From Halorarum salinum (lineage in GTDB: Archaea; Halobacteriota; Halobacteria; Halobacteriales; Haloferacaceae): a DNA stretch of 64,000 nt. The notes under the pieces were generated by a model, which had not been told where the DNA came from, searched no databases, and saw only the letters and a list, made by a program, of their open reading frames with translations. The stretch is from NCBI RefSeq assembly GCF_013402875.1, contig NZ_CP058579.1, positions 3,286,001 to 3,350,000 of the forward strand, read 5' to 3'. Of the stretch, positions 49,378 through 58,313 are shown one piece after another (the first letter of the stretch is position 1; each line of letters opens with the position of its first letter). The position numbers were made by a program, and so were the translations under genes.

Positions 49378-50607
49378 CTACTCCAGCAGTTCGGCCGCGA
49401 GCGCGGGCACGAACATCCCCACGTCGGTGACCATCCCGACCGCCTGCGCGGAGCCCCGGTCGAGGAGCTGGGTCACCGTCGCGGGGTTGATGTCCACGCA
49501 GACGACCTTCGTCGTCGAGGGGAGGCAGTTCCCCACCGCGACCGAGTGGAGCAGCGAGGAGAGCATCAGCACCAGGTCGGCCTCGTGGGCCTGCTTCCGG
49601 ATGGCGTCCTGGGCCTCCACCGCGTCCGTGATGGTGTCGGGCAGGGGGCCGTCGTCGCGGATCGACCCCGCGAGCACGAACTCCCGGTCGTTGGTCACGC
49701 ACTCGTACATCACGCCCTCCCCGACGAGCCCCTCCTCGACCGCCGCCTCGATGCCGCCCGCGCGGGCCACCTGGCTGATGGTGTAGATGTGGTGCTTGTG
49801 GCCCTTCCGCGGGTGCTCCATCGTCTCCACGTCCATCCCCAGCGACGTGCCGTACATCGACCGCTCCATGTCGTGGACCGCGAAGCCGTTGCCGGCGGAG
49901 ACGGCGTCGACGTACCCCTCGCGGACCAGGTGCGCCAGCGCCGGCCCCGCGCCGGAGTGGATGACCGCCGGGCCGGCGACGACGAGCACGTCCCCGCCCT
50001 CGGCCTTCGTCTCGGCGACCGACTCCGCGATCCGGCGGATGAGCGACTCGGACGGCCGCTCGGCCGACACGCCCCCGCGCATGAACCCGAACGGTCCCGA
50101 CGAGCCACGCGGACGCTCGGGGGGCTTGACCCGGATTCCGGCGTCGCCCGTCACGACCCGGTCGCCCGCCTCGATGGCGTTCAACACCTTCGTCCGCGCC
50201 CGCACCGACCCGTCCTCCGCCTCGGAGACCACGATGGCACAGTCCATCTCGATCCCCCCGACGGGCACCCACTCGCCGTCGACGCGGACGTCCGTCGGGT
50301 GGTTCGTCGTCGAGTAGAAGCCGTCCGGGACGACCCGGTCGCCCGGTGCGGGTTCGAGCGTCGCGTCGGTCGCCGCCGCCAGCGTCGCGCCGGACTGGTG
50401 GAGTTCGTGGAGGATGGGGTGGAGCGTCGCCTCGTCGGGGGCGAACACCCGGAGCCTGCAGTAGGACGCCTCGTCGCTGTGCTTTCCGACGTCGAACTCC
50501 TCGACCTCGAACTCCCCGCCCATGTCCATCACGACGGTGAATGCCCGTTCCATCAGCCCGGAGTCGATGATGTGGCCCTCGAGTTCGACCACCTCGCTCG
50601 TGCTCAT
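49378..50607 (-). CDS. TIGR00300-family protein, archaeal ornithine cyclodeaminase-like
   Basis: 409 residues. The N-terminal about 100 residues form the LOR/SDH conserved region (VELEGHIIDSGLMERAFTVVMDMGGEFEVEEFDVGK). The C-terminal part is a Rossmann-like domain with GDVLVVAGPAVIHSGAGPALAHLVREGYVDAVSAGNGFAVHDMERSMYGTSLGMD and HPRKGHKHHIYTISQVARAGG. Relatives include the ornithine cyclodeaminase of methanogens and the C-terminal part of cyanobacterial AgrE, which turn ornithine into proline and ammonia. The assignment to that activity is by family. It could provide proline. Confidence 0.85.
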   Translation of the reverse strand: MSTSEVVELEGHIIDSGLMERAFTVVMDMGGEFEVEEFDVGKHSDEASYCRLRVFAPDEATLHPILHELHQSGATLAAATDATLEPAPGDRVVPDGFYSTTNHPTDVRVDGEWVPVGGIEMDCAIVVSEAEDGSVRARTKVLNAIEAGDRVVTGDAGIRVKPPERPRGSSGPFGFMRGGVSAERPSESLIRRIAESVAETKAEGGDVLVVAGPAVIHSGAGPALAHLVREGYVDAVSAGNGFAVHDMERSMYGTSLGMDVETMEHPRKGHKHHIYTISQVARAGGIEAAVEEGLVGEGVMYECVTNDREFVLAGSIRDDGPLPDTITDAVEAQDAIRKQAHEADLVLMLSSLLHSVAVGNCLPSTTKVVCVDINPATVTQLLDRGSAQAVGMVTDVGMFVPALAAELLE

Positions 50608-50752
50608 ACCTCCCCGTCAGGCCGCGAGGTTGAAAAGGTAGCTCCGGCGGCGAGTTCGGCGGGTCGGGGGCGCGTGGTGGAACGACGGGGCTGACGCGTG
50701 GTCGGGCGACGGCGACCGGCGGGTCCACGAGAGCGGTGGGACGACGACGCCG

Positions 50753-51718
50753 TCACAGCGTCGCGCGCAGGAACGCGAGCTGGTGGTCGACGAGTTCCGG
50801 GAACGCGTCCCCGTGGACGTCGAAGTGACCCATCCGCTTCGCGACGAGCGTCGGGTCCGGGAGCGCCTCGACCAGGCCCGCGACGGCGGAGAACGGGACG
50901 ACCGCGTCCGCGGTGCCGGCGACGACGAGCGTGGGCGCGCGCACGTCCTCGGCCGACTCGACGGGGCGGTACCGCGGGAGCGCGAGGAGGGTCCGCGCGG
51001 GCGTCCGGTTCCGCCAGCGCGACTCGCGCGGGACGAGCCGGAGGTACCCCTCCTTCGCGCCGGGTTCGTTCAGCGCGGCGAACTCGTCCGGCGCGCCGAA
51101 CACCTTCACGTGGTGGGGCCGGCCGACGAGCGAGCCGACCCGGTCGCGGAGCCCCGCGCCGGCCGCGCGCAGGAGGTACCGCTTCGACTTCGTCCGCAGG
51201 AGCGTCCGGCCGTCGACGAACGGCGCCTGCGCGAGCACGGCGTCCACGTCGCGTCGCTCGGCGGCCACCCGGATGACGTGACCGCCCGAGAGCGACGTCC
51301 CCCACAGGGCCCGGCTCCCGCCCACCTCGTCCAGGTCGTCGACCCGGTCGAGGGCGGCGTGCCAGTCGTCGAGCTGTCGGCCGGGCAGGACGACGGCCTC
51401 GCCCTCCGAGCCGTCGAAGCCGCGGTAGTCGAAGGTGAGGGCGGCGTAGCCCGCCTCCGCGAACCGTTCGGCGTAGCGTTCGAGCCCGAAGCTCGCCTCG
51501 GCGGCGAAGCCGTGCGCCATGACGACGACCGGCGCGTCGTCGGCACTGGCCGGCAGGTAGAGGGTACCGGCGCAGGCGTCGCCGTCGGATCGGAAGGTGA
51601 CCCGGCGGGTCGCGTACGCCTCCCGCGAGGGGGACCCCCCGCGTCCGGCGCCTCGTCGGGTTCCGGCGCCCCCGGCGCGGCGTCCGGAGCCGCCCCCTCC
51701 GGCGTGGTCGCGGGTCAT
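50753..51718 (-). CDS. Alpha/beta hydrolase
   Basis: 321 residues. The first 40 are Gly/Arg/Ala-rich (GGGGSGRRAGGAG), probably disordered. The fold begins ADDAPVVVMAHGFAAEASFGLERYAERF. The nucleophile elbow is GTSLSGG (Ser), the acid is in VVAGTADAVVPF and the His is in RMGHFDVHGDAF. It resembles dienelactone-hydrolase/BAAT-like esterases. Its ATG overlaps the stop of the 113-residue protein upstream, so the two are translated together. Confidence 0.88.
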   Translation of the reverse strand: MTRDHAGGGGSGRRAGGAGTRRGAGRGGSPSREAYATRRVTFRSDGDACAGTLYLPASADDAPVVVMAHGFAAEASFGLERYAERFAEAGYAALTFDYRGFDGSEGEAVVLPGRQLDDWHAALDRVDDLDEVGGSRALWGTSLSGGHVIRVAAERRDVDAVLAQAPFVDGRTLLRTKSKRYLLRAAGAGLRDRVGSLVGRPHHVKVFGAPDEFAALNEPGAKEGYLRLVPRESRWRNRTPARTLLALPRYRPVESAEDVRAPTLVVAGTADAVVPFSAVAGLVEALPDPTLVAKRMGHFDVHGDAFPELVDHQLAFLRATL

Positions 51719-52056
51719 GGCTCCTCCAGCGTGTCGAGCACGCGCGCGGAGAACTCCTCCTCCGAGATGCGGTACGCCGAGAGCGCCTCGATCCACTCGG
51801 GGTCGAGCCGCCAGTACCCCTGCACGTCCCCGGGCGCCCTGATCACGGTCGCCTCCACGGGGACGGGGTCCCAGGCGCCGTCGTCCGCCAGGTCGATGAG
51901 GGTGTTGCAGACGCGACCCATCTCGCCGTGGTTCACCGACGCGCCGGGGAAGGCGGTCAGGTACGTCACGTCGAGGACGTCGCCGCGGGAGACGGACTCG
52001 ACGCTTATCGCGTTGCTCCGCAGCGCCGCCTCCACACCCGTCAGGTCGCCGGGCAT
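51715..52056 (-). CDS. Conserved haloarchaeal protein co-operonic with the alpha/beta hydrolase
   Basis: 113 residues from MPGDLTGVEAALRSNAISVESV. Middle phrases VLDVTYLTAFPGASVNHGEMGRVCNTLIDLADDGAWDPVPVEATVIRAPGDVQGYWRLDPEWIEAL suggest an alpha/beta fold with one Cys. It is not a family I can name. The stop overlaps the hydrolase start (ATGA). Longer upstream starts (to 52173) add residues that look non-conserved and were not used. Confidence 0.65.
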   Translation of the reverse strand: MPGDLTGVEAALRSNAISVESVSRGDVLDVTYLTAFPGASVNHGEMGRVCNTLIDLADDGAWDPVPVEATVIRAPGDVQGYWRLDPEWIEALSAYRISEEEFSARVLDTLEEP

Positions 52057-52275
52057 GCTCGACAGTTCCGCGGCGCGTGACTTACCGGTTCCGGGGACAA
52101 AACGGACGGCGAGGCCCGGGGGCTGGGGGGATGACATGTCAGAGGCACACGTGCCCGCCGGACCTGTCGCCACCCGAACGAGTGGATTCCCGGGACTTAA
52201 TCCCTCGGTGAAGCGGAGTTCACCACACGTTATGATTCTTATGTGTCGTGGCCGAGCGAAGCGACTCGTGGCCCG

Positions 52276-54519
52276 TCACCGACCGAGGAGCCGTTCCCGG
52301 AGCGAGCCGTGGCGGGGACGCTCGGCGAGCAGGACCGAGCAGTCGACGTCGTCGACGACCGTCATCGGGATGGCGCCGCCGACGAGGCGTCGGATGAGCC
52401 CCTCCCTGGTCGCGCCGATGACCATGAGCGAGCAGTCGGCCGCCGTGCGCCGGATCGCCTCCTCGACGTCCCCCGTCTCGACGACGCGGTCCGCGTCCTC
52501 GAGCCCCCGTTCGGCCGCCCAGGTCTCGAGGAACGACTCGCCCTCGGCCCGGTCGTCCGCGACGTGGAGCAGGGTCACCTCCGAACCGAACGCGTCGCGA
52601 AGGTGTCGTGCCGTCTCGGCGGCGAGGTCCGAGTCGGGGCCGCCCGCGGTCGGGACGAGCACGCGCGAGGGGTCGAACCCGCGGTCGCGCAACACGAGGA
52701 AGTCGCACGGGAGCCGCTCGGTCAGGTCGTCGAGCGCCCCCTCGACGCGTCCCGGCGAGCCGTGGCTGTCCGGCCCCCACCCCATCACCACGAGGTCGGC
52801 GTCCTTCGTCCGGGCGGCGTCGAACACCTCCTCGAACGCCCGGTGGGAGATGACGGTGCTCGTCTCGACCTGCACGCCCATCCCCTCGGCGTCGATGCGG
52901 GCCCGTTCGAGCAGTTCGCCGGCGTAGTCGTCGAAGGAGTCGACGTGGTCGGCCGCGTACGACAGCGACGTCTGGTCGGGCACCGAGACGATGTGGACCG
53001 CCTCGAGGACGCCGCCCCGGCGGCTCGCGACCGCCGCCCCGAGCCTGACGAGGTCCCGCTCGGTCTCGGGGTTCGCGAGCGGGACCATCACCCGGAACTC
53101 CCCGCCGTCCGGCTGGGCGGCGGTCACGGCCGACACCGCCGGCTCCGGCATCTCGTCGGCTCGCGAGAGCACGTACTCCGTCAGTTCGCCCCGCGCAGTC
53201 GTCCGGGACCGGGCGTACGCGAGATACCAGAGCACGGCGAACGCGACGAACCCGGCGCCGACGAGGATCACCGTCGGCTCGATGAAGGCGATGAGCCCGA
53301 ACGAGAGGACGGCGCCGAGGATCGGCGTGGCCGGGTAGAGCGGGACGCGGTAGGAGGGGTCGTAGTCGGCCACGTCGGCCTCCCGCATCACCAGGAGCGC
53401 CAGGTTGAGCAGCCCGTAGATGATCAGGTGGAGGATGCTCCCCAGCGTGGAGAGGGTGTTCACGTCCGCGACGGCGATGAAGAGGAGGATGAACCCGCCC
53501 GTGACGGCGATGGCCCGGTACGGCGTGCCGAACCGCGGGTGGACCTCGTTCAGTTCGGGGGTGACGATGCGGTCGCGACCCATCGCGAAGTTGATGCGCG
53601 AGGAGGCAAGGATGGAGGCGTTCGCCGAGGACGCGGTCGCGAGCAGCCCCCCGACCAGCATCGCCACGGCGCCGAGGGGGCCGAGGACGAGCCGTGCGAC
53701 CTCCACGACGGCGATGTCGCCGCCGCCGAGCCCAGCGATGTACCCCTGTTCGACGGCCGCACTCATCACGAACAGCACGAGCGCGTAGATGAGCGTCACG
53801 ATGAGGACGCTCCCGATGACCGCCCGGGGGAGGTTCCTGTCCGGGTCCTTGATCTCCTCGGCGACGCTCGTGATCTGGACGAAGCCGAGGTACGAGACGA
53901 AGATCAGCCCGGTCGTCGTCAGCATCGGCGACACGCCGGTTCCGGCCGGGACGTTCGAGAGGTCGGCCCGGAGCGACCCGGCGACCGTGAACGCCGCGAG
54001 GATGAGCACGAGCACGCCGACGATGACGTTCTGGAGCCGTCCGGTCTCCTTGGCGCCGACGTAGTTGACGAGCACGAACAGCGTGGCGGCGGCCAGCGCG
54101 ACGCCCGTCGTCCCGACGGGGACGCCCACGGTCAGGCCGGCCACCGGGCCGAGGGTGAGTTCGCCGCCGGTGATGGCGACGACGTACTGGCCGAAGCCGA
54201 CCATGTAGAACGCGCTGGCGAACGCGAGCCCCATCCAGTTGGCCCACCCGGCGATCGAGCCGAAAAGCGGCCCCAGCGCGCGGTTGACGTAGAAGTACGC
54301 CCCGCCGGAGCGCGGCATCGCGGTCCCGAGTTCCGACGCCGAGAAGGCGGTGAGCAGCGCGATGACGCCCCCGAGCACGAACGAGCCGATGGCGAACGAG
54401 CCCGCCCGGGTGATCGCCTCCCCCGGGAGCACGAAGATGCCGGCGCCGATCATCGTCCCGACGCCGATGGTGAGCGCGGCGAACGGGCCGAGGTCCTTCG
54501 CCAGTTCCTGATCGCTCAC
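52276..54519 (-). CDS. APC-family amino-acid permease fused to two universal stress domains
   Basis: 747 residues from a GTG start. Residues about 10-430 form twelve helices with APC marks (GVGTMIGAGIFVLPGEA; AYFYVNRALGPLFGSIAGW; ILASSRINFAMGRD). Two Usp domains follow: about 470-610 (FRVMVPLANPETERDLVRLG) and 618-735 (SRVLVPTAGGPDSDLAAETARHL ... IGATREGLIRRLVGGAIP). Such permease-Usp fusions are common in haloarchaea; the Usp part may gate transport by nucleotide binding. The separate Usp gene 52 bases upstream is part of the same unit. The substrate is probably a cationic or neutral amino acid. Confidence 0.9.
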   Translation of the reverse strand: MSDQELAKDLGPFAALTIGVGTMIGAGIFVLPGEAITRAGSFAIGSFVLGGVIALLTAFSASELGTAMPRSGGAYFYVNRALGPLFGSIAGWANWMGLAFASAFYMVGFGQYVVAITGGELTLGPVAGLTVGVPVGTTGVALAAATLFVLVNYVGAKETGRLQNVIVGVLVLILAAFTVAGSLRADLSNVPAGTGVSPMLTTTGLIFVSYLGFVQITSVAEEIKDPDRNLPRAVIGSVLIVTLIYALVLFVMSAAVEQGYIAGLGGGDIAVVEVARLVLGPLGAVAMLVGGLLATASSANASILASSRINFAMGRDRIVTPELNEVHPRFGTPYRAIAVTGGFILLFIAVADVNTLSTLGSILHLIIYGLLNLALLVMREADVADYDPSYRVPLYPATPILGAVLSFGLIAFIEPTVILVGAGFVAFAVLWYLAYARSRTTARGELTEYVLSRADEMPEPAVSAVTAAQPDGGEFRVMVPLANPETERDLVRLGAAVASRRGGVLEAVHIVSVPDQTSLSYAADHVDSFDDYAGELLERARIDAEGMGVQVETSTVISHRAFEEVFDAARTKDADLVVMGWGPDSHGSPGRVEGALDDLTERLPCDFLVLRDRGFDPSRVLVPTAGGPDSDLAAETARHLRDAFGSEVTLLHVADDRAEGESFLETWAAERGLEDADRVVETGDVEEAIRRTAADCSLMVIGATREGLIRRLVGGAIPMTVVDDVDCSVLLAERPRHGSLRERLLGR

Positions 54520-54571
54520 GGGGGGCCACCTCCGGCCTCACGGTCGGAGCACTCCGCGCGCGCGAGGGACG

Positions 54572-55009
54572 TCACGCGTCGACGTCCCCCCGTGGCAGGC
54601 TGACCACCGGAACCTCCGACTCGGTGACGAGGCGGAGCGAGACGTCCCCCGAGAGGTAGCGGACGAGTCGGCCGCCCTCGCGCGGCGAGAAGGCGATGGC
54701 CGTGGCGTCAGCGTCCGCTGCCGCGCCGAGGATCCCGTCGACGACGTCCGTGTCGAACGCCAGTCGGCCCTCGACCGCCGGCCCGCCCGCGCCGACCGCG
54801 TCCTCGAAGGCCGCGATCGACTCGTCGCCGACCTCCTCCCGCTGTTCGACGCCCGCCTTGTCGGGGGCGCCGCCGGCCTTCTCGATCACGTGTACGACGA
54901 CGACCGTCCCGACGTCCGGCAGGTACGGCCCGAGCGCGCGGGCGGTCGTCCGGGCGTCCTCCGGCGTCGCGACGGGGACGACGACCGCCTCGAGCAGCGG
55001 TCGCGTCAC
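54572..55009 (-). CDS. Universal stress protein
   Basis: 145 residues from a GTG start. It opens EAVVVPVATPEDARTTARALGPYL and ends DATAIAFSPREGGRLVRYLSGDVSLRLVTESEVPVVSLPRG. The usual G-S-R-G loop is changed to S-P-R-E-G-G, so nucleotide binding may be altered. It stands 52 bases before the permease-Usp fusion on the same strand and is probably co-transcribed with it. Confidence 0.85.
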   Translation of the reverse strand: MTRPLLEAVVVPVATPEDARTTARALGPYLPDVGTVVVVHVIEKAGGAPDKAGVEQREEVGDESIAAFEDAVGAGGPAVEGRLAFDTDVVDGILGAAADADATAIAFSPREGGRLVRYLSGDVSLRLVTESEVPVVSLPRGDVDA

Positions 55010-55143
55010 CTCGAACCACAGCGAGGGAGACGGCCCTCGCTGAACGGGGTCGATCGTGGATACATGGTCGGCGACACGACGGCGGGCCGTTTAAACTGTC
55101 GGTACTTCGTCCCGTGGGCGCGGCGAGCGGGAACCGGACGACG

Positions 55144-55338
55144 CTATCGGACGTCGTCGAGACTGATCGCCGTCCCGGCGTCGGCGGTCATCCAGGTGGT
55201 CTCGAGCGACTCCGGCGAGTAGATGGTCACCGAGGTCGGACTGTCCCCGTCGTCGAGGAGGTATCGGAGTCGAAACTCGGGCAGTTCCGCGAGCGTGGGG
55301 TCCCGTTCGGCCAACGCGGGCCCGTCGGTCGTGTTCAT
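55144..55338 (-). CDS. Small DUF7511-like haloarchaeal protein
   Basis: 64 residues from MNTTDGPALAERDP. Pattern: FRLRYLLDDGD, VTIYSPESLETTWMTADAGTAISLDDVR. The same order (RY-D, C/T-T-hydrophobic-x-P, W-x-x-A/V-D, closing L-x-x-hydrophobic) is seen in the fragment at 1-186. I link it with DUF7511 from memory; function unknown. A GGTTAAGTAC promoter about 26 bases upstream supports the ATG. Confidence 0.6.
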   Translation of the reverse strand: MNTTDGPALAERDPTLAELPEFRLRYLLDDGDSPTSVTIYSPESLETTWMTADAGTAISLDDVR

Positions 55339-55489
55339 CGACGGAAACGGAACCGTCGCCGTACTTAACCCCTCGGCGCCGCCTCTCACGTCTGAGACTC
55401 GGAGCGGGCCGGCGACCCGTCGCCGTCGCGTCCGACGCCGCGGACCGCGTGGAAAACGTGAAGTACCGTCGACACGAGACGGAACCAGG

Positions 55490-55627
55490 ATGGGAGAGAC
55501 GGCGTTCGCGACGCACTGTCCGCTCTGCGGGACCGAACTGACGGTGGCCGCAGAGGCCTACAGGACGCGGGTCAGGTGCCCCGAACACGGGCGAATCCAG
55601 GTCGACGTGTATCGGTTCGGGACGTAG
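55490..55627 (+). CDS. Zinc-ribbon mini-protein
   Basis: 45 residues, MGETAFATHCPLCGTELTVAAEAYRTRVRCPEHGRIQVDVYRF. CPLC and CPEH supply three Cys and one His, a single zinc-ribbon. The 55-residue protein at 38166 has the same CPLC...C-P-x-H-G core. It lies divergent from the small DUF7511-like gene and is the last core-like gene before the AT-rich element. Confidence 0.6.
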   Translation: MGETAFATHCPLCGTELTVAAEAYRTRVRCPEHGRIQVDVYRFGT

Positions 55628-55929
55628 ACCGCTCGGTCGGGAGACTGCGAGTTCCGGGAGCGGACGGGGAGCGGAAGAGCGTGGGGACGGTTCGTCCGGT
55701 CAGTCCGAGCCGAACATCTGGCGCATCAAGCAAAAAGTAGCAACAATTTACTAACAAATAGGATAAAATATCCACTACTGGGTCGTTCCTCCAGTATAAG
55801 TTAGACCGACAACGACTCGACGGCCATCCCTGCGTCTTCCGCCCGAGACCAGCATTCGACTAAGTGAACGGAAAGTTGCGACCGTACATATACCGTGAAA
55901 TCGGATTTTCGGGGTCAGGCGGAGACTGA
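55628..55929. other. 302-base boundary between core and AT-rich element
   Basis: Up to about 55725 the DNA is GC-rich. From about 55735 (GCAAAAAGTAGCAACAATTTACTAACAAATAGGATAAAATATCC) base composition drops sharply and stays low to the window end. No tRNA gene or integrase is seen at this junction, and I could not identify a direct-repeat attachment site. Confidence 0.5.
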
Positions 55930-57654
55930 CTACTGCTTTTTACCCCTGACAGTTTCCTCGGGCATGTGTCTCGCCTTCACCTTCCGCCATCGCCACTGAA
56001 CAACTAGGAGAATTCCAAGAAGGAGGCTACTTGTGAAGAGTCCGATTAAGAAAACTTGGCCTGCGGACTCCCACCAAGCGAGTGTGAGTGCGCCTAAATT
56101 CACAAGCAGTGTGGATGCCAACACGAATTCCGGTTCATAATCGAACTGTCGTCGTATCCACATACTTGCATCCTCAAAGTAGAGTAAGATAGCACAACAC
56201 AATGGCAAAATAAAGATGACTCCGCCAATATGCAGTGCAAGGGTTAGCCCGTCCACCTGCCAAGTTACTGCGGTGAAAAACACCGCAACACCAGCACTTT
56301 GAATGATACAATTCACCATGATTGTCCTCGATTCCGAGTAGGGGGATTGAGGGGGGTGGGTCTGAGTCCAGCGCAGTGACCAGAACAAGAAAAGCCCCCC
56401 ACCTACCCAGAAAATCGCGTACACGAGGAGAACCGCGTAGGACTCAGCGCTGGTAGAGGCGAGTTGACTTAGCCACGCAATGAACGGGAAGATTAAGAGA
56501 TACACCGACGCTGGCAGCATCCCCCACCGAGGTCGAGTCTTGAGGTGCCTGGCGGCGTTAGCATCGAACCCCTCTTCGCTGAGGCCATGTGTCTGCTCCC
56601 ATGCTGTGACGAACGCGGGAAGTCGGCACAGTTCAATCCGCCAGAACCATGCCCCGTAGATTCCGAAGACTACGAGGACTCCGGCGACTGAGAGTGTGAG
56701 AAGTTGAAGCACACTCGTTCCCCCGATTAGGCTGAAAGTCCCAATCAGCACACTGGTTGCTGCCAGCACCATGAGTGCCGGATATATGAAATTGGCGAGT
56801 ACGGCAGCCAATGCGAAGTATCCTTTAAAATTGTGAATCCGTGGACTCGATACAATCTCCACAATCACCGATTCCGAATCAATGGCGGCGATGATGCCGT
56901 CCGAACTATCTACTGCTCTGAATCGCGACGCGATATACGGGCCGACCAGCACACCACCGAGCAACGCCAATTCAGGTAACGGATAGTAAAAACCGATGAC
57001 CGGGAGGAACACCCCGACAATGAGGAAGGGGGTGATTATCGTCAGGGGGACTACTCCCCGAAATAGGAGAGTCTCTATTACCTCCCACCACCATGAAACA
57101 GTGCCCCGCAGAGCGTGTTCTGCCACTGCGTACTCGTGTTTTACATCAGCTATGGGTCTCCGCTTTAGCATCGCCACTAGATGAAGCCCATATTGGTGTG
57201 GATATGCGTCGTCCTGTCGAAAATGAACGAAGTACGTATCGATAACCACTATCGAAACCATGATTGTAGGAAAGAGAACCTCCAATTGGCTGAGATTCTC
57301 AATATGAGGCGCAGACGGGTGAATTCCACCAAACAATGCTGAAAACGCTAGCGACGTGCCGGCGAGGATGGCCTGTAAACTGGAGGTTGGTATTACGGCT
57401 GGAAGGATGTGCAGTACCTTGCCAGCGAAGAGGTAGATTGTGTAAAAGAACAGTAAATTTGAGGAGAGGAGACCGAACACCGCAAACATCTCAAATTCAT
57501 GGGTTAATAAGGAAATCAGCGCAAGGAGACCGACTTTGTGCCGCTCTGTGACTTGGAAAGGAAGTCGTCTCCTGATGAGATTGCGAAATCTACGGTGAAG
57601 GGCGTTGATGAAGTCGCGTTGCACCGTTACTCTCCCTATGCTATTTCTTATCAC
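55930..57654 (-). CDS. Orphan polytopic membrane protein
   Basis: 574 residues from a GTG start. I count about 12-13 helices, from VGLLALISLLTHEFEMFAVFGLL near residue 42 to VFLIGLFTSSLLLGILLVVQW near 545. A soluble loop with TYFVHFRQDDAYPHQYGLHLVAMLKRR (about 160-190) and a basic N-terminus face the cytoplasm. No transporter signature is recognised. Codon use and GC content differ from the core genes, as for the whole segment. It is the leftmost gene of the putative element, with nothing co-oriented close to it. Confidence 0.6.
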   Translation of the reverse strand: MIRNSIGRVTVQRDFINALHRRFRNLIRRRLPFQVTERHKVGLLALISLLTHEFEMFAVFGLLSSNLLFFYTIYLFAGKVLHILPAVIPTSSLQAILAGTSLAFSALFGGIHPSAPHIENLSQLEVLFPTIMVSIVVIDTYFVHFRQDDAYPHQYGLHLVAMLKRRPIADVKHEYAVAEHALRGTVSWWWEVIETLLFRGVVPLTIITPFLIVGVFLPVIGFYYPLPELALLGGVLVGPYIASRFRAVDSSDGIIAAIDSESVIVEIVSSPRIHNFKGYFALAAVLANFIYPALMVLAATSVLIGTFSLIGGTSVLQLLTLSVAGVLVVFGIYGAWFWRIELCRLPAFVTAWEQTHGLSEEGFDANAARHLKTRPRWGMLPASVYLLIFPFIAWLSQLASTSAESYAVLLVYAIFWVGGGLFLFWSLRWTQTHPPQSPYSESRTIMVNCIIQSAGVAVFFTAVTWQVDGLTLALHIGGVIFILPLCCAILLYFEDASMWIRRQFDYEPEFVLASTLLVNLGALTLAWWESAGQVFLIGLFTSSLLLGILLVVQWRWRKVKARHMPEETVRGKKQ

Positions 57655-57834
57655 GGTTCCCCCATTAATGTAGTTGTGCGTTAGATAATGTGGATTTGAT
57701 ATGTGCGCTTATCAATCTATGTCGTAATCAATTGGTCAATTCCCTATGACGGGGCCCTCTCGGCCACCTCAAATCATGAGAGCAGGAAATTACCGGCAGT
57801 GGCTCGCCCCGTTCAGCGAAGCCGTGGAGTGTCC

Positions 57835-57948
57835 TCACCCATTCCGTGAGTCGAGGGTGTCCAATTCGAAGTCCGTCCACAATTCATCCGGAAGTAGATG
57901 GTCCACCTGACGCCTGCGGAGGTAGACCGGCAGTTCGGGGTTGATGGT
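57835..57948 (-). pseudogene. Possible remnant of an unidentified gene
   Basis: Between two stops the minus strand reads TINPELPVYLRRRQVDHLLPDELW and then TDFELDTLDSRNG, which has normal protein composition, unlike the neighbouring frames. There is no start codon, and the frame closes after 37 codons, with a similar piece (GIEGTPGPLTELEGQAI) before the upstream stop. It is likely a decayed gene; I cannot name the family. Confidence 0.3.
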
Positions 57949-58146
57949 TTAGATGGCCTGTCCTTCGAGTTCAGTGAGGGGCCCAGGTGTCCCCTCGATA
58001 CCAAGATACCTATAATTTGTAGACCCCGTTGCTCCGTTTCAATTTAGATGTGACTCTGAGGGGTAGAACCGCCTCGATTACACACCTCGTACCGAGTGAA
58101 GATTCACGGGTTAGGCTCATAGAGAGGGGTCGTGAGGCGGGGGTAG

Positions 58147-58176
58147 ATGGGTGAAAATGGGTGAATGGATGGGTAG
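58147..58176. repeat. Three ATGGGT(GA/AG) direct repeats, iteron-like
   Basis: ATGGGTGAA at 58147-58155 and again at 58157-58165, then ATGGGTAG at 58169-58176. Spacings are 10 and 12 bases, about one helix turn, as for cooperative protein binding. Partial copies occur nearby (GGGTAG at 58141). Confidence 0.6.
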
Positions 58177-58262
58177 CCAATAACGGGTTTCTAACCCACC
58201 TAGTCCCATCGAAAACAATAAGTATACATATTGGCTTCAGGTTTCTCAGATGGTTACAAAAC

Positions 58263-58291
58263 GGGTGATTCCAAGGGGGATAGAATCACCC
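58263..58291. repeat. Nine-base inverted repeat GGGTGATTC / GAATCACCC
   Basis: Perfect arms (58263-58271 and 58283-58291) are separated by 11 bases. The arms contain GGGTGA, the same core as the direct repeats 90 bases upstream. It lies just before the CCTATAGGG promoter element of the 63-residue ORF. Confidence 0.6.
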
Positions 58292-58304
58292 ATCTAGGAG
58301 CATA

Positions 58305-58313
58305 CCTATAGGG
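58305..58313 (+). promoter_or_regulatory. TATA-like element of the 63-residue ORF
   Basis: CCTATAGGG is centred about 26 bases before the ATG at 58335. It follows the inverted repeat at 58263-58291 by 13 bases, an operator-like arrangement. Confidence 0.5.

Noticed and set aside
49045-50694. A 549-codon plus-strand frame opposite the TIGR00300 gene
   Set aside because: Antisense shadow without domains; the minus-strand gene is well supported.
52243-54603. A 786-codon plus-strand frame opposite the permease-Usp gene
   Set aside because: High GC removes stop codons on the opposite strand. The minus-strand protein has clear domains; this one has none.
55628-55800. Attachment site at the left boundary of the element
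   Set aside because: A composition step is clear, but no tRNA end or direct repeat could be matched within the window, so no att site is claimed.
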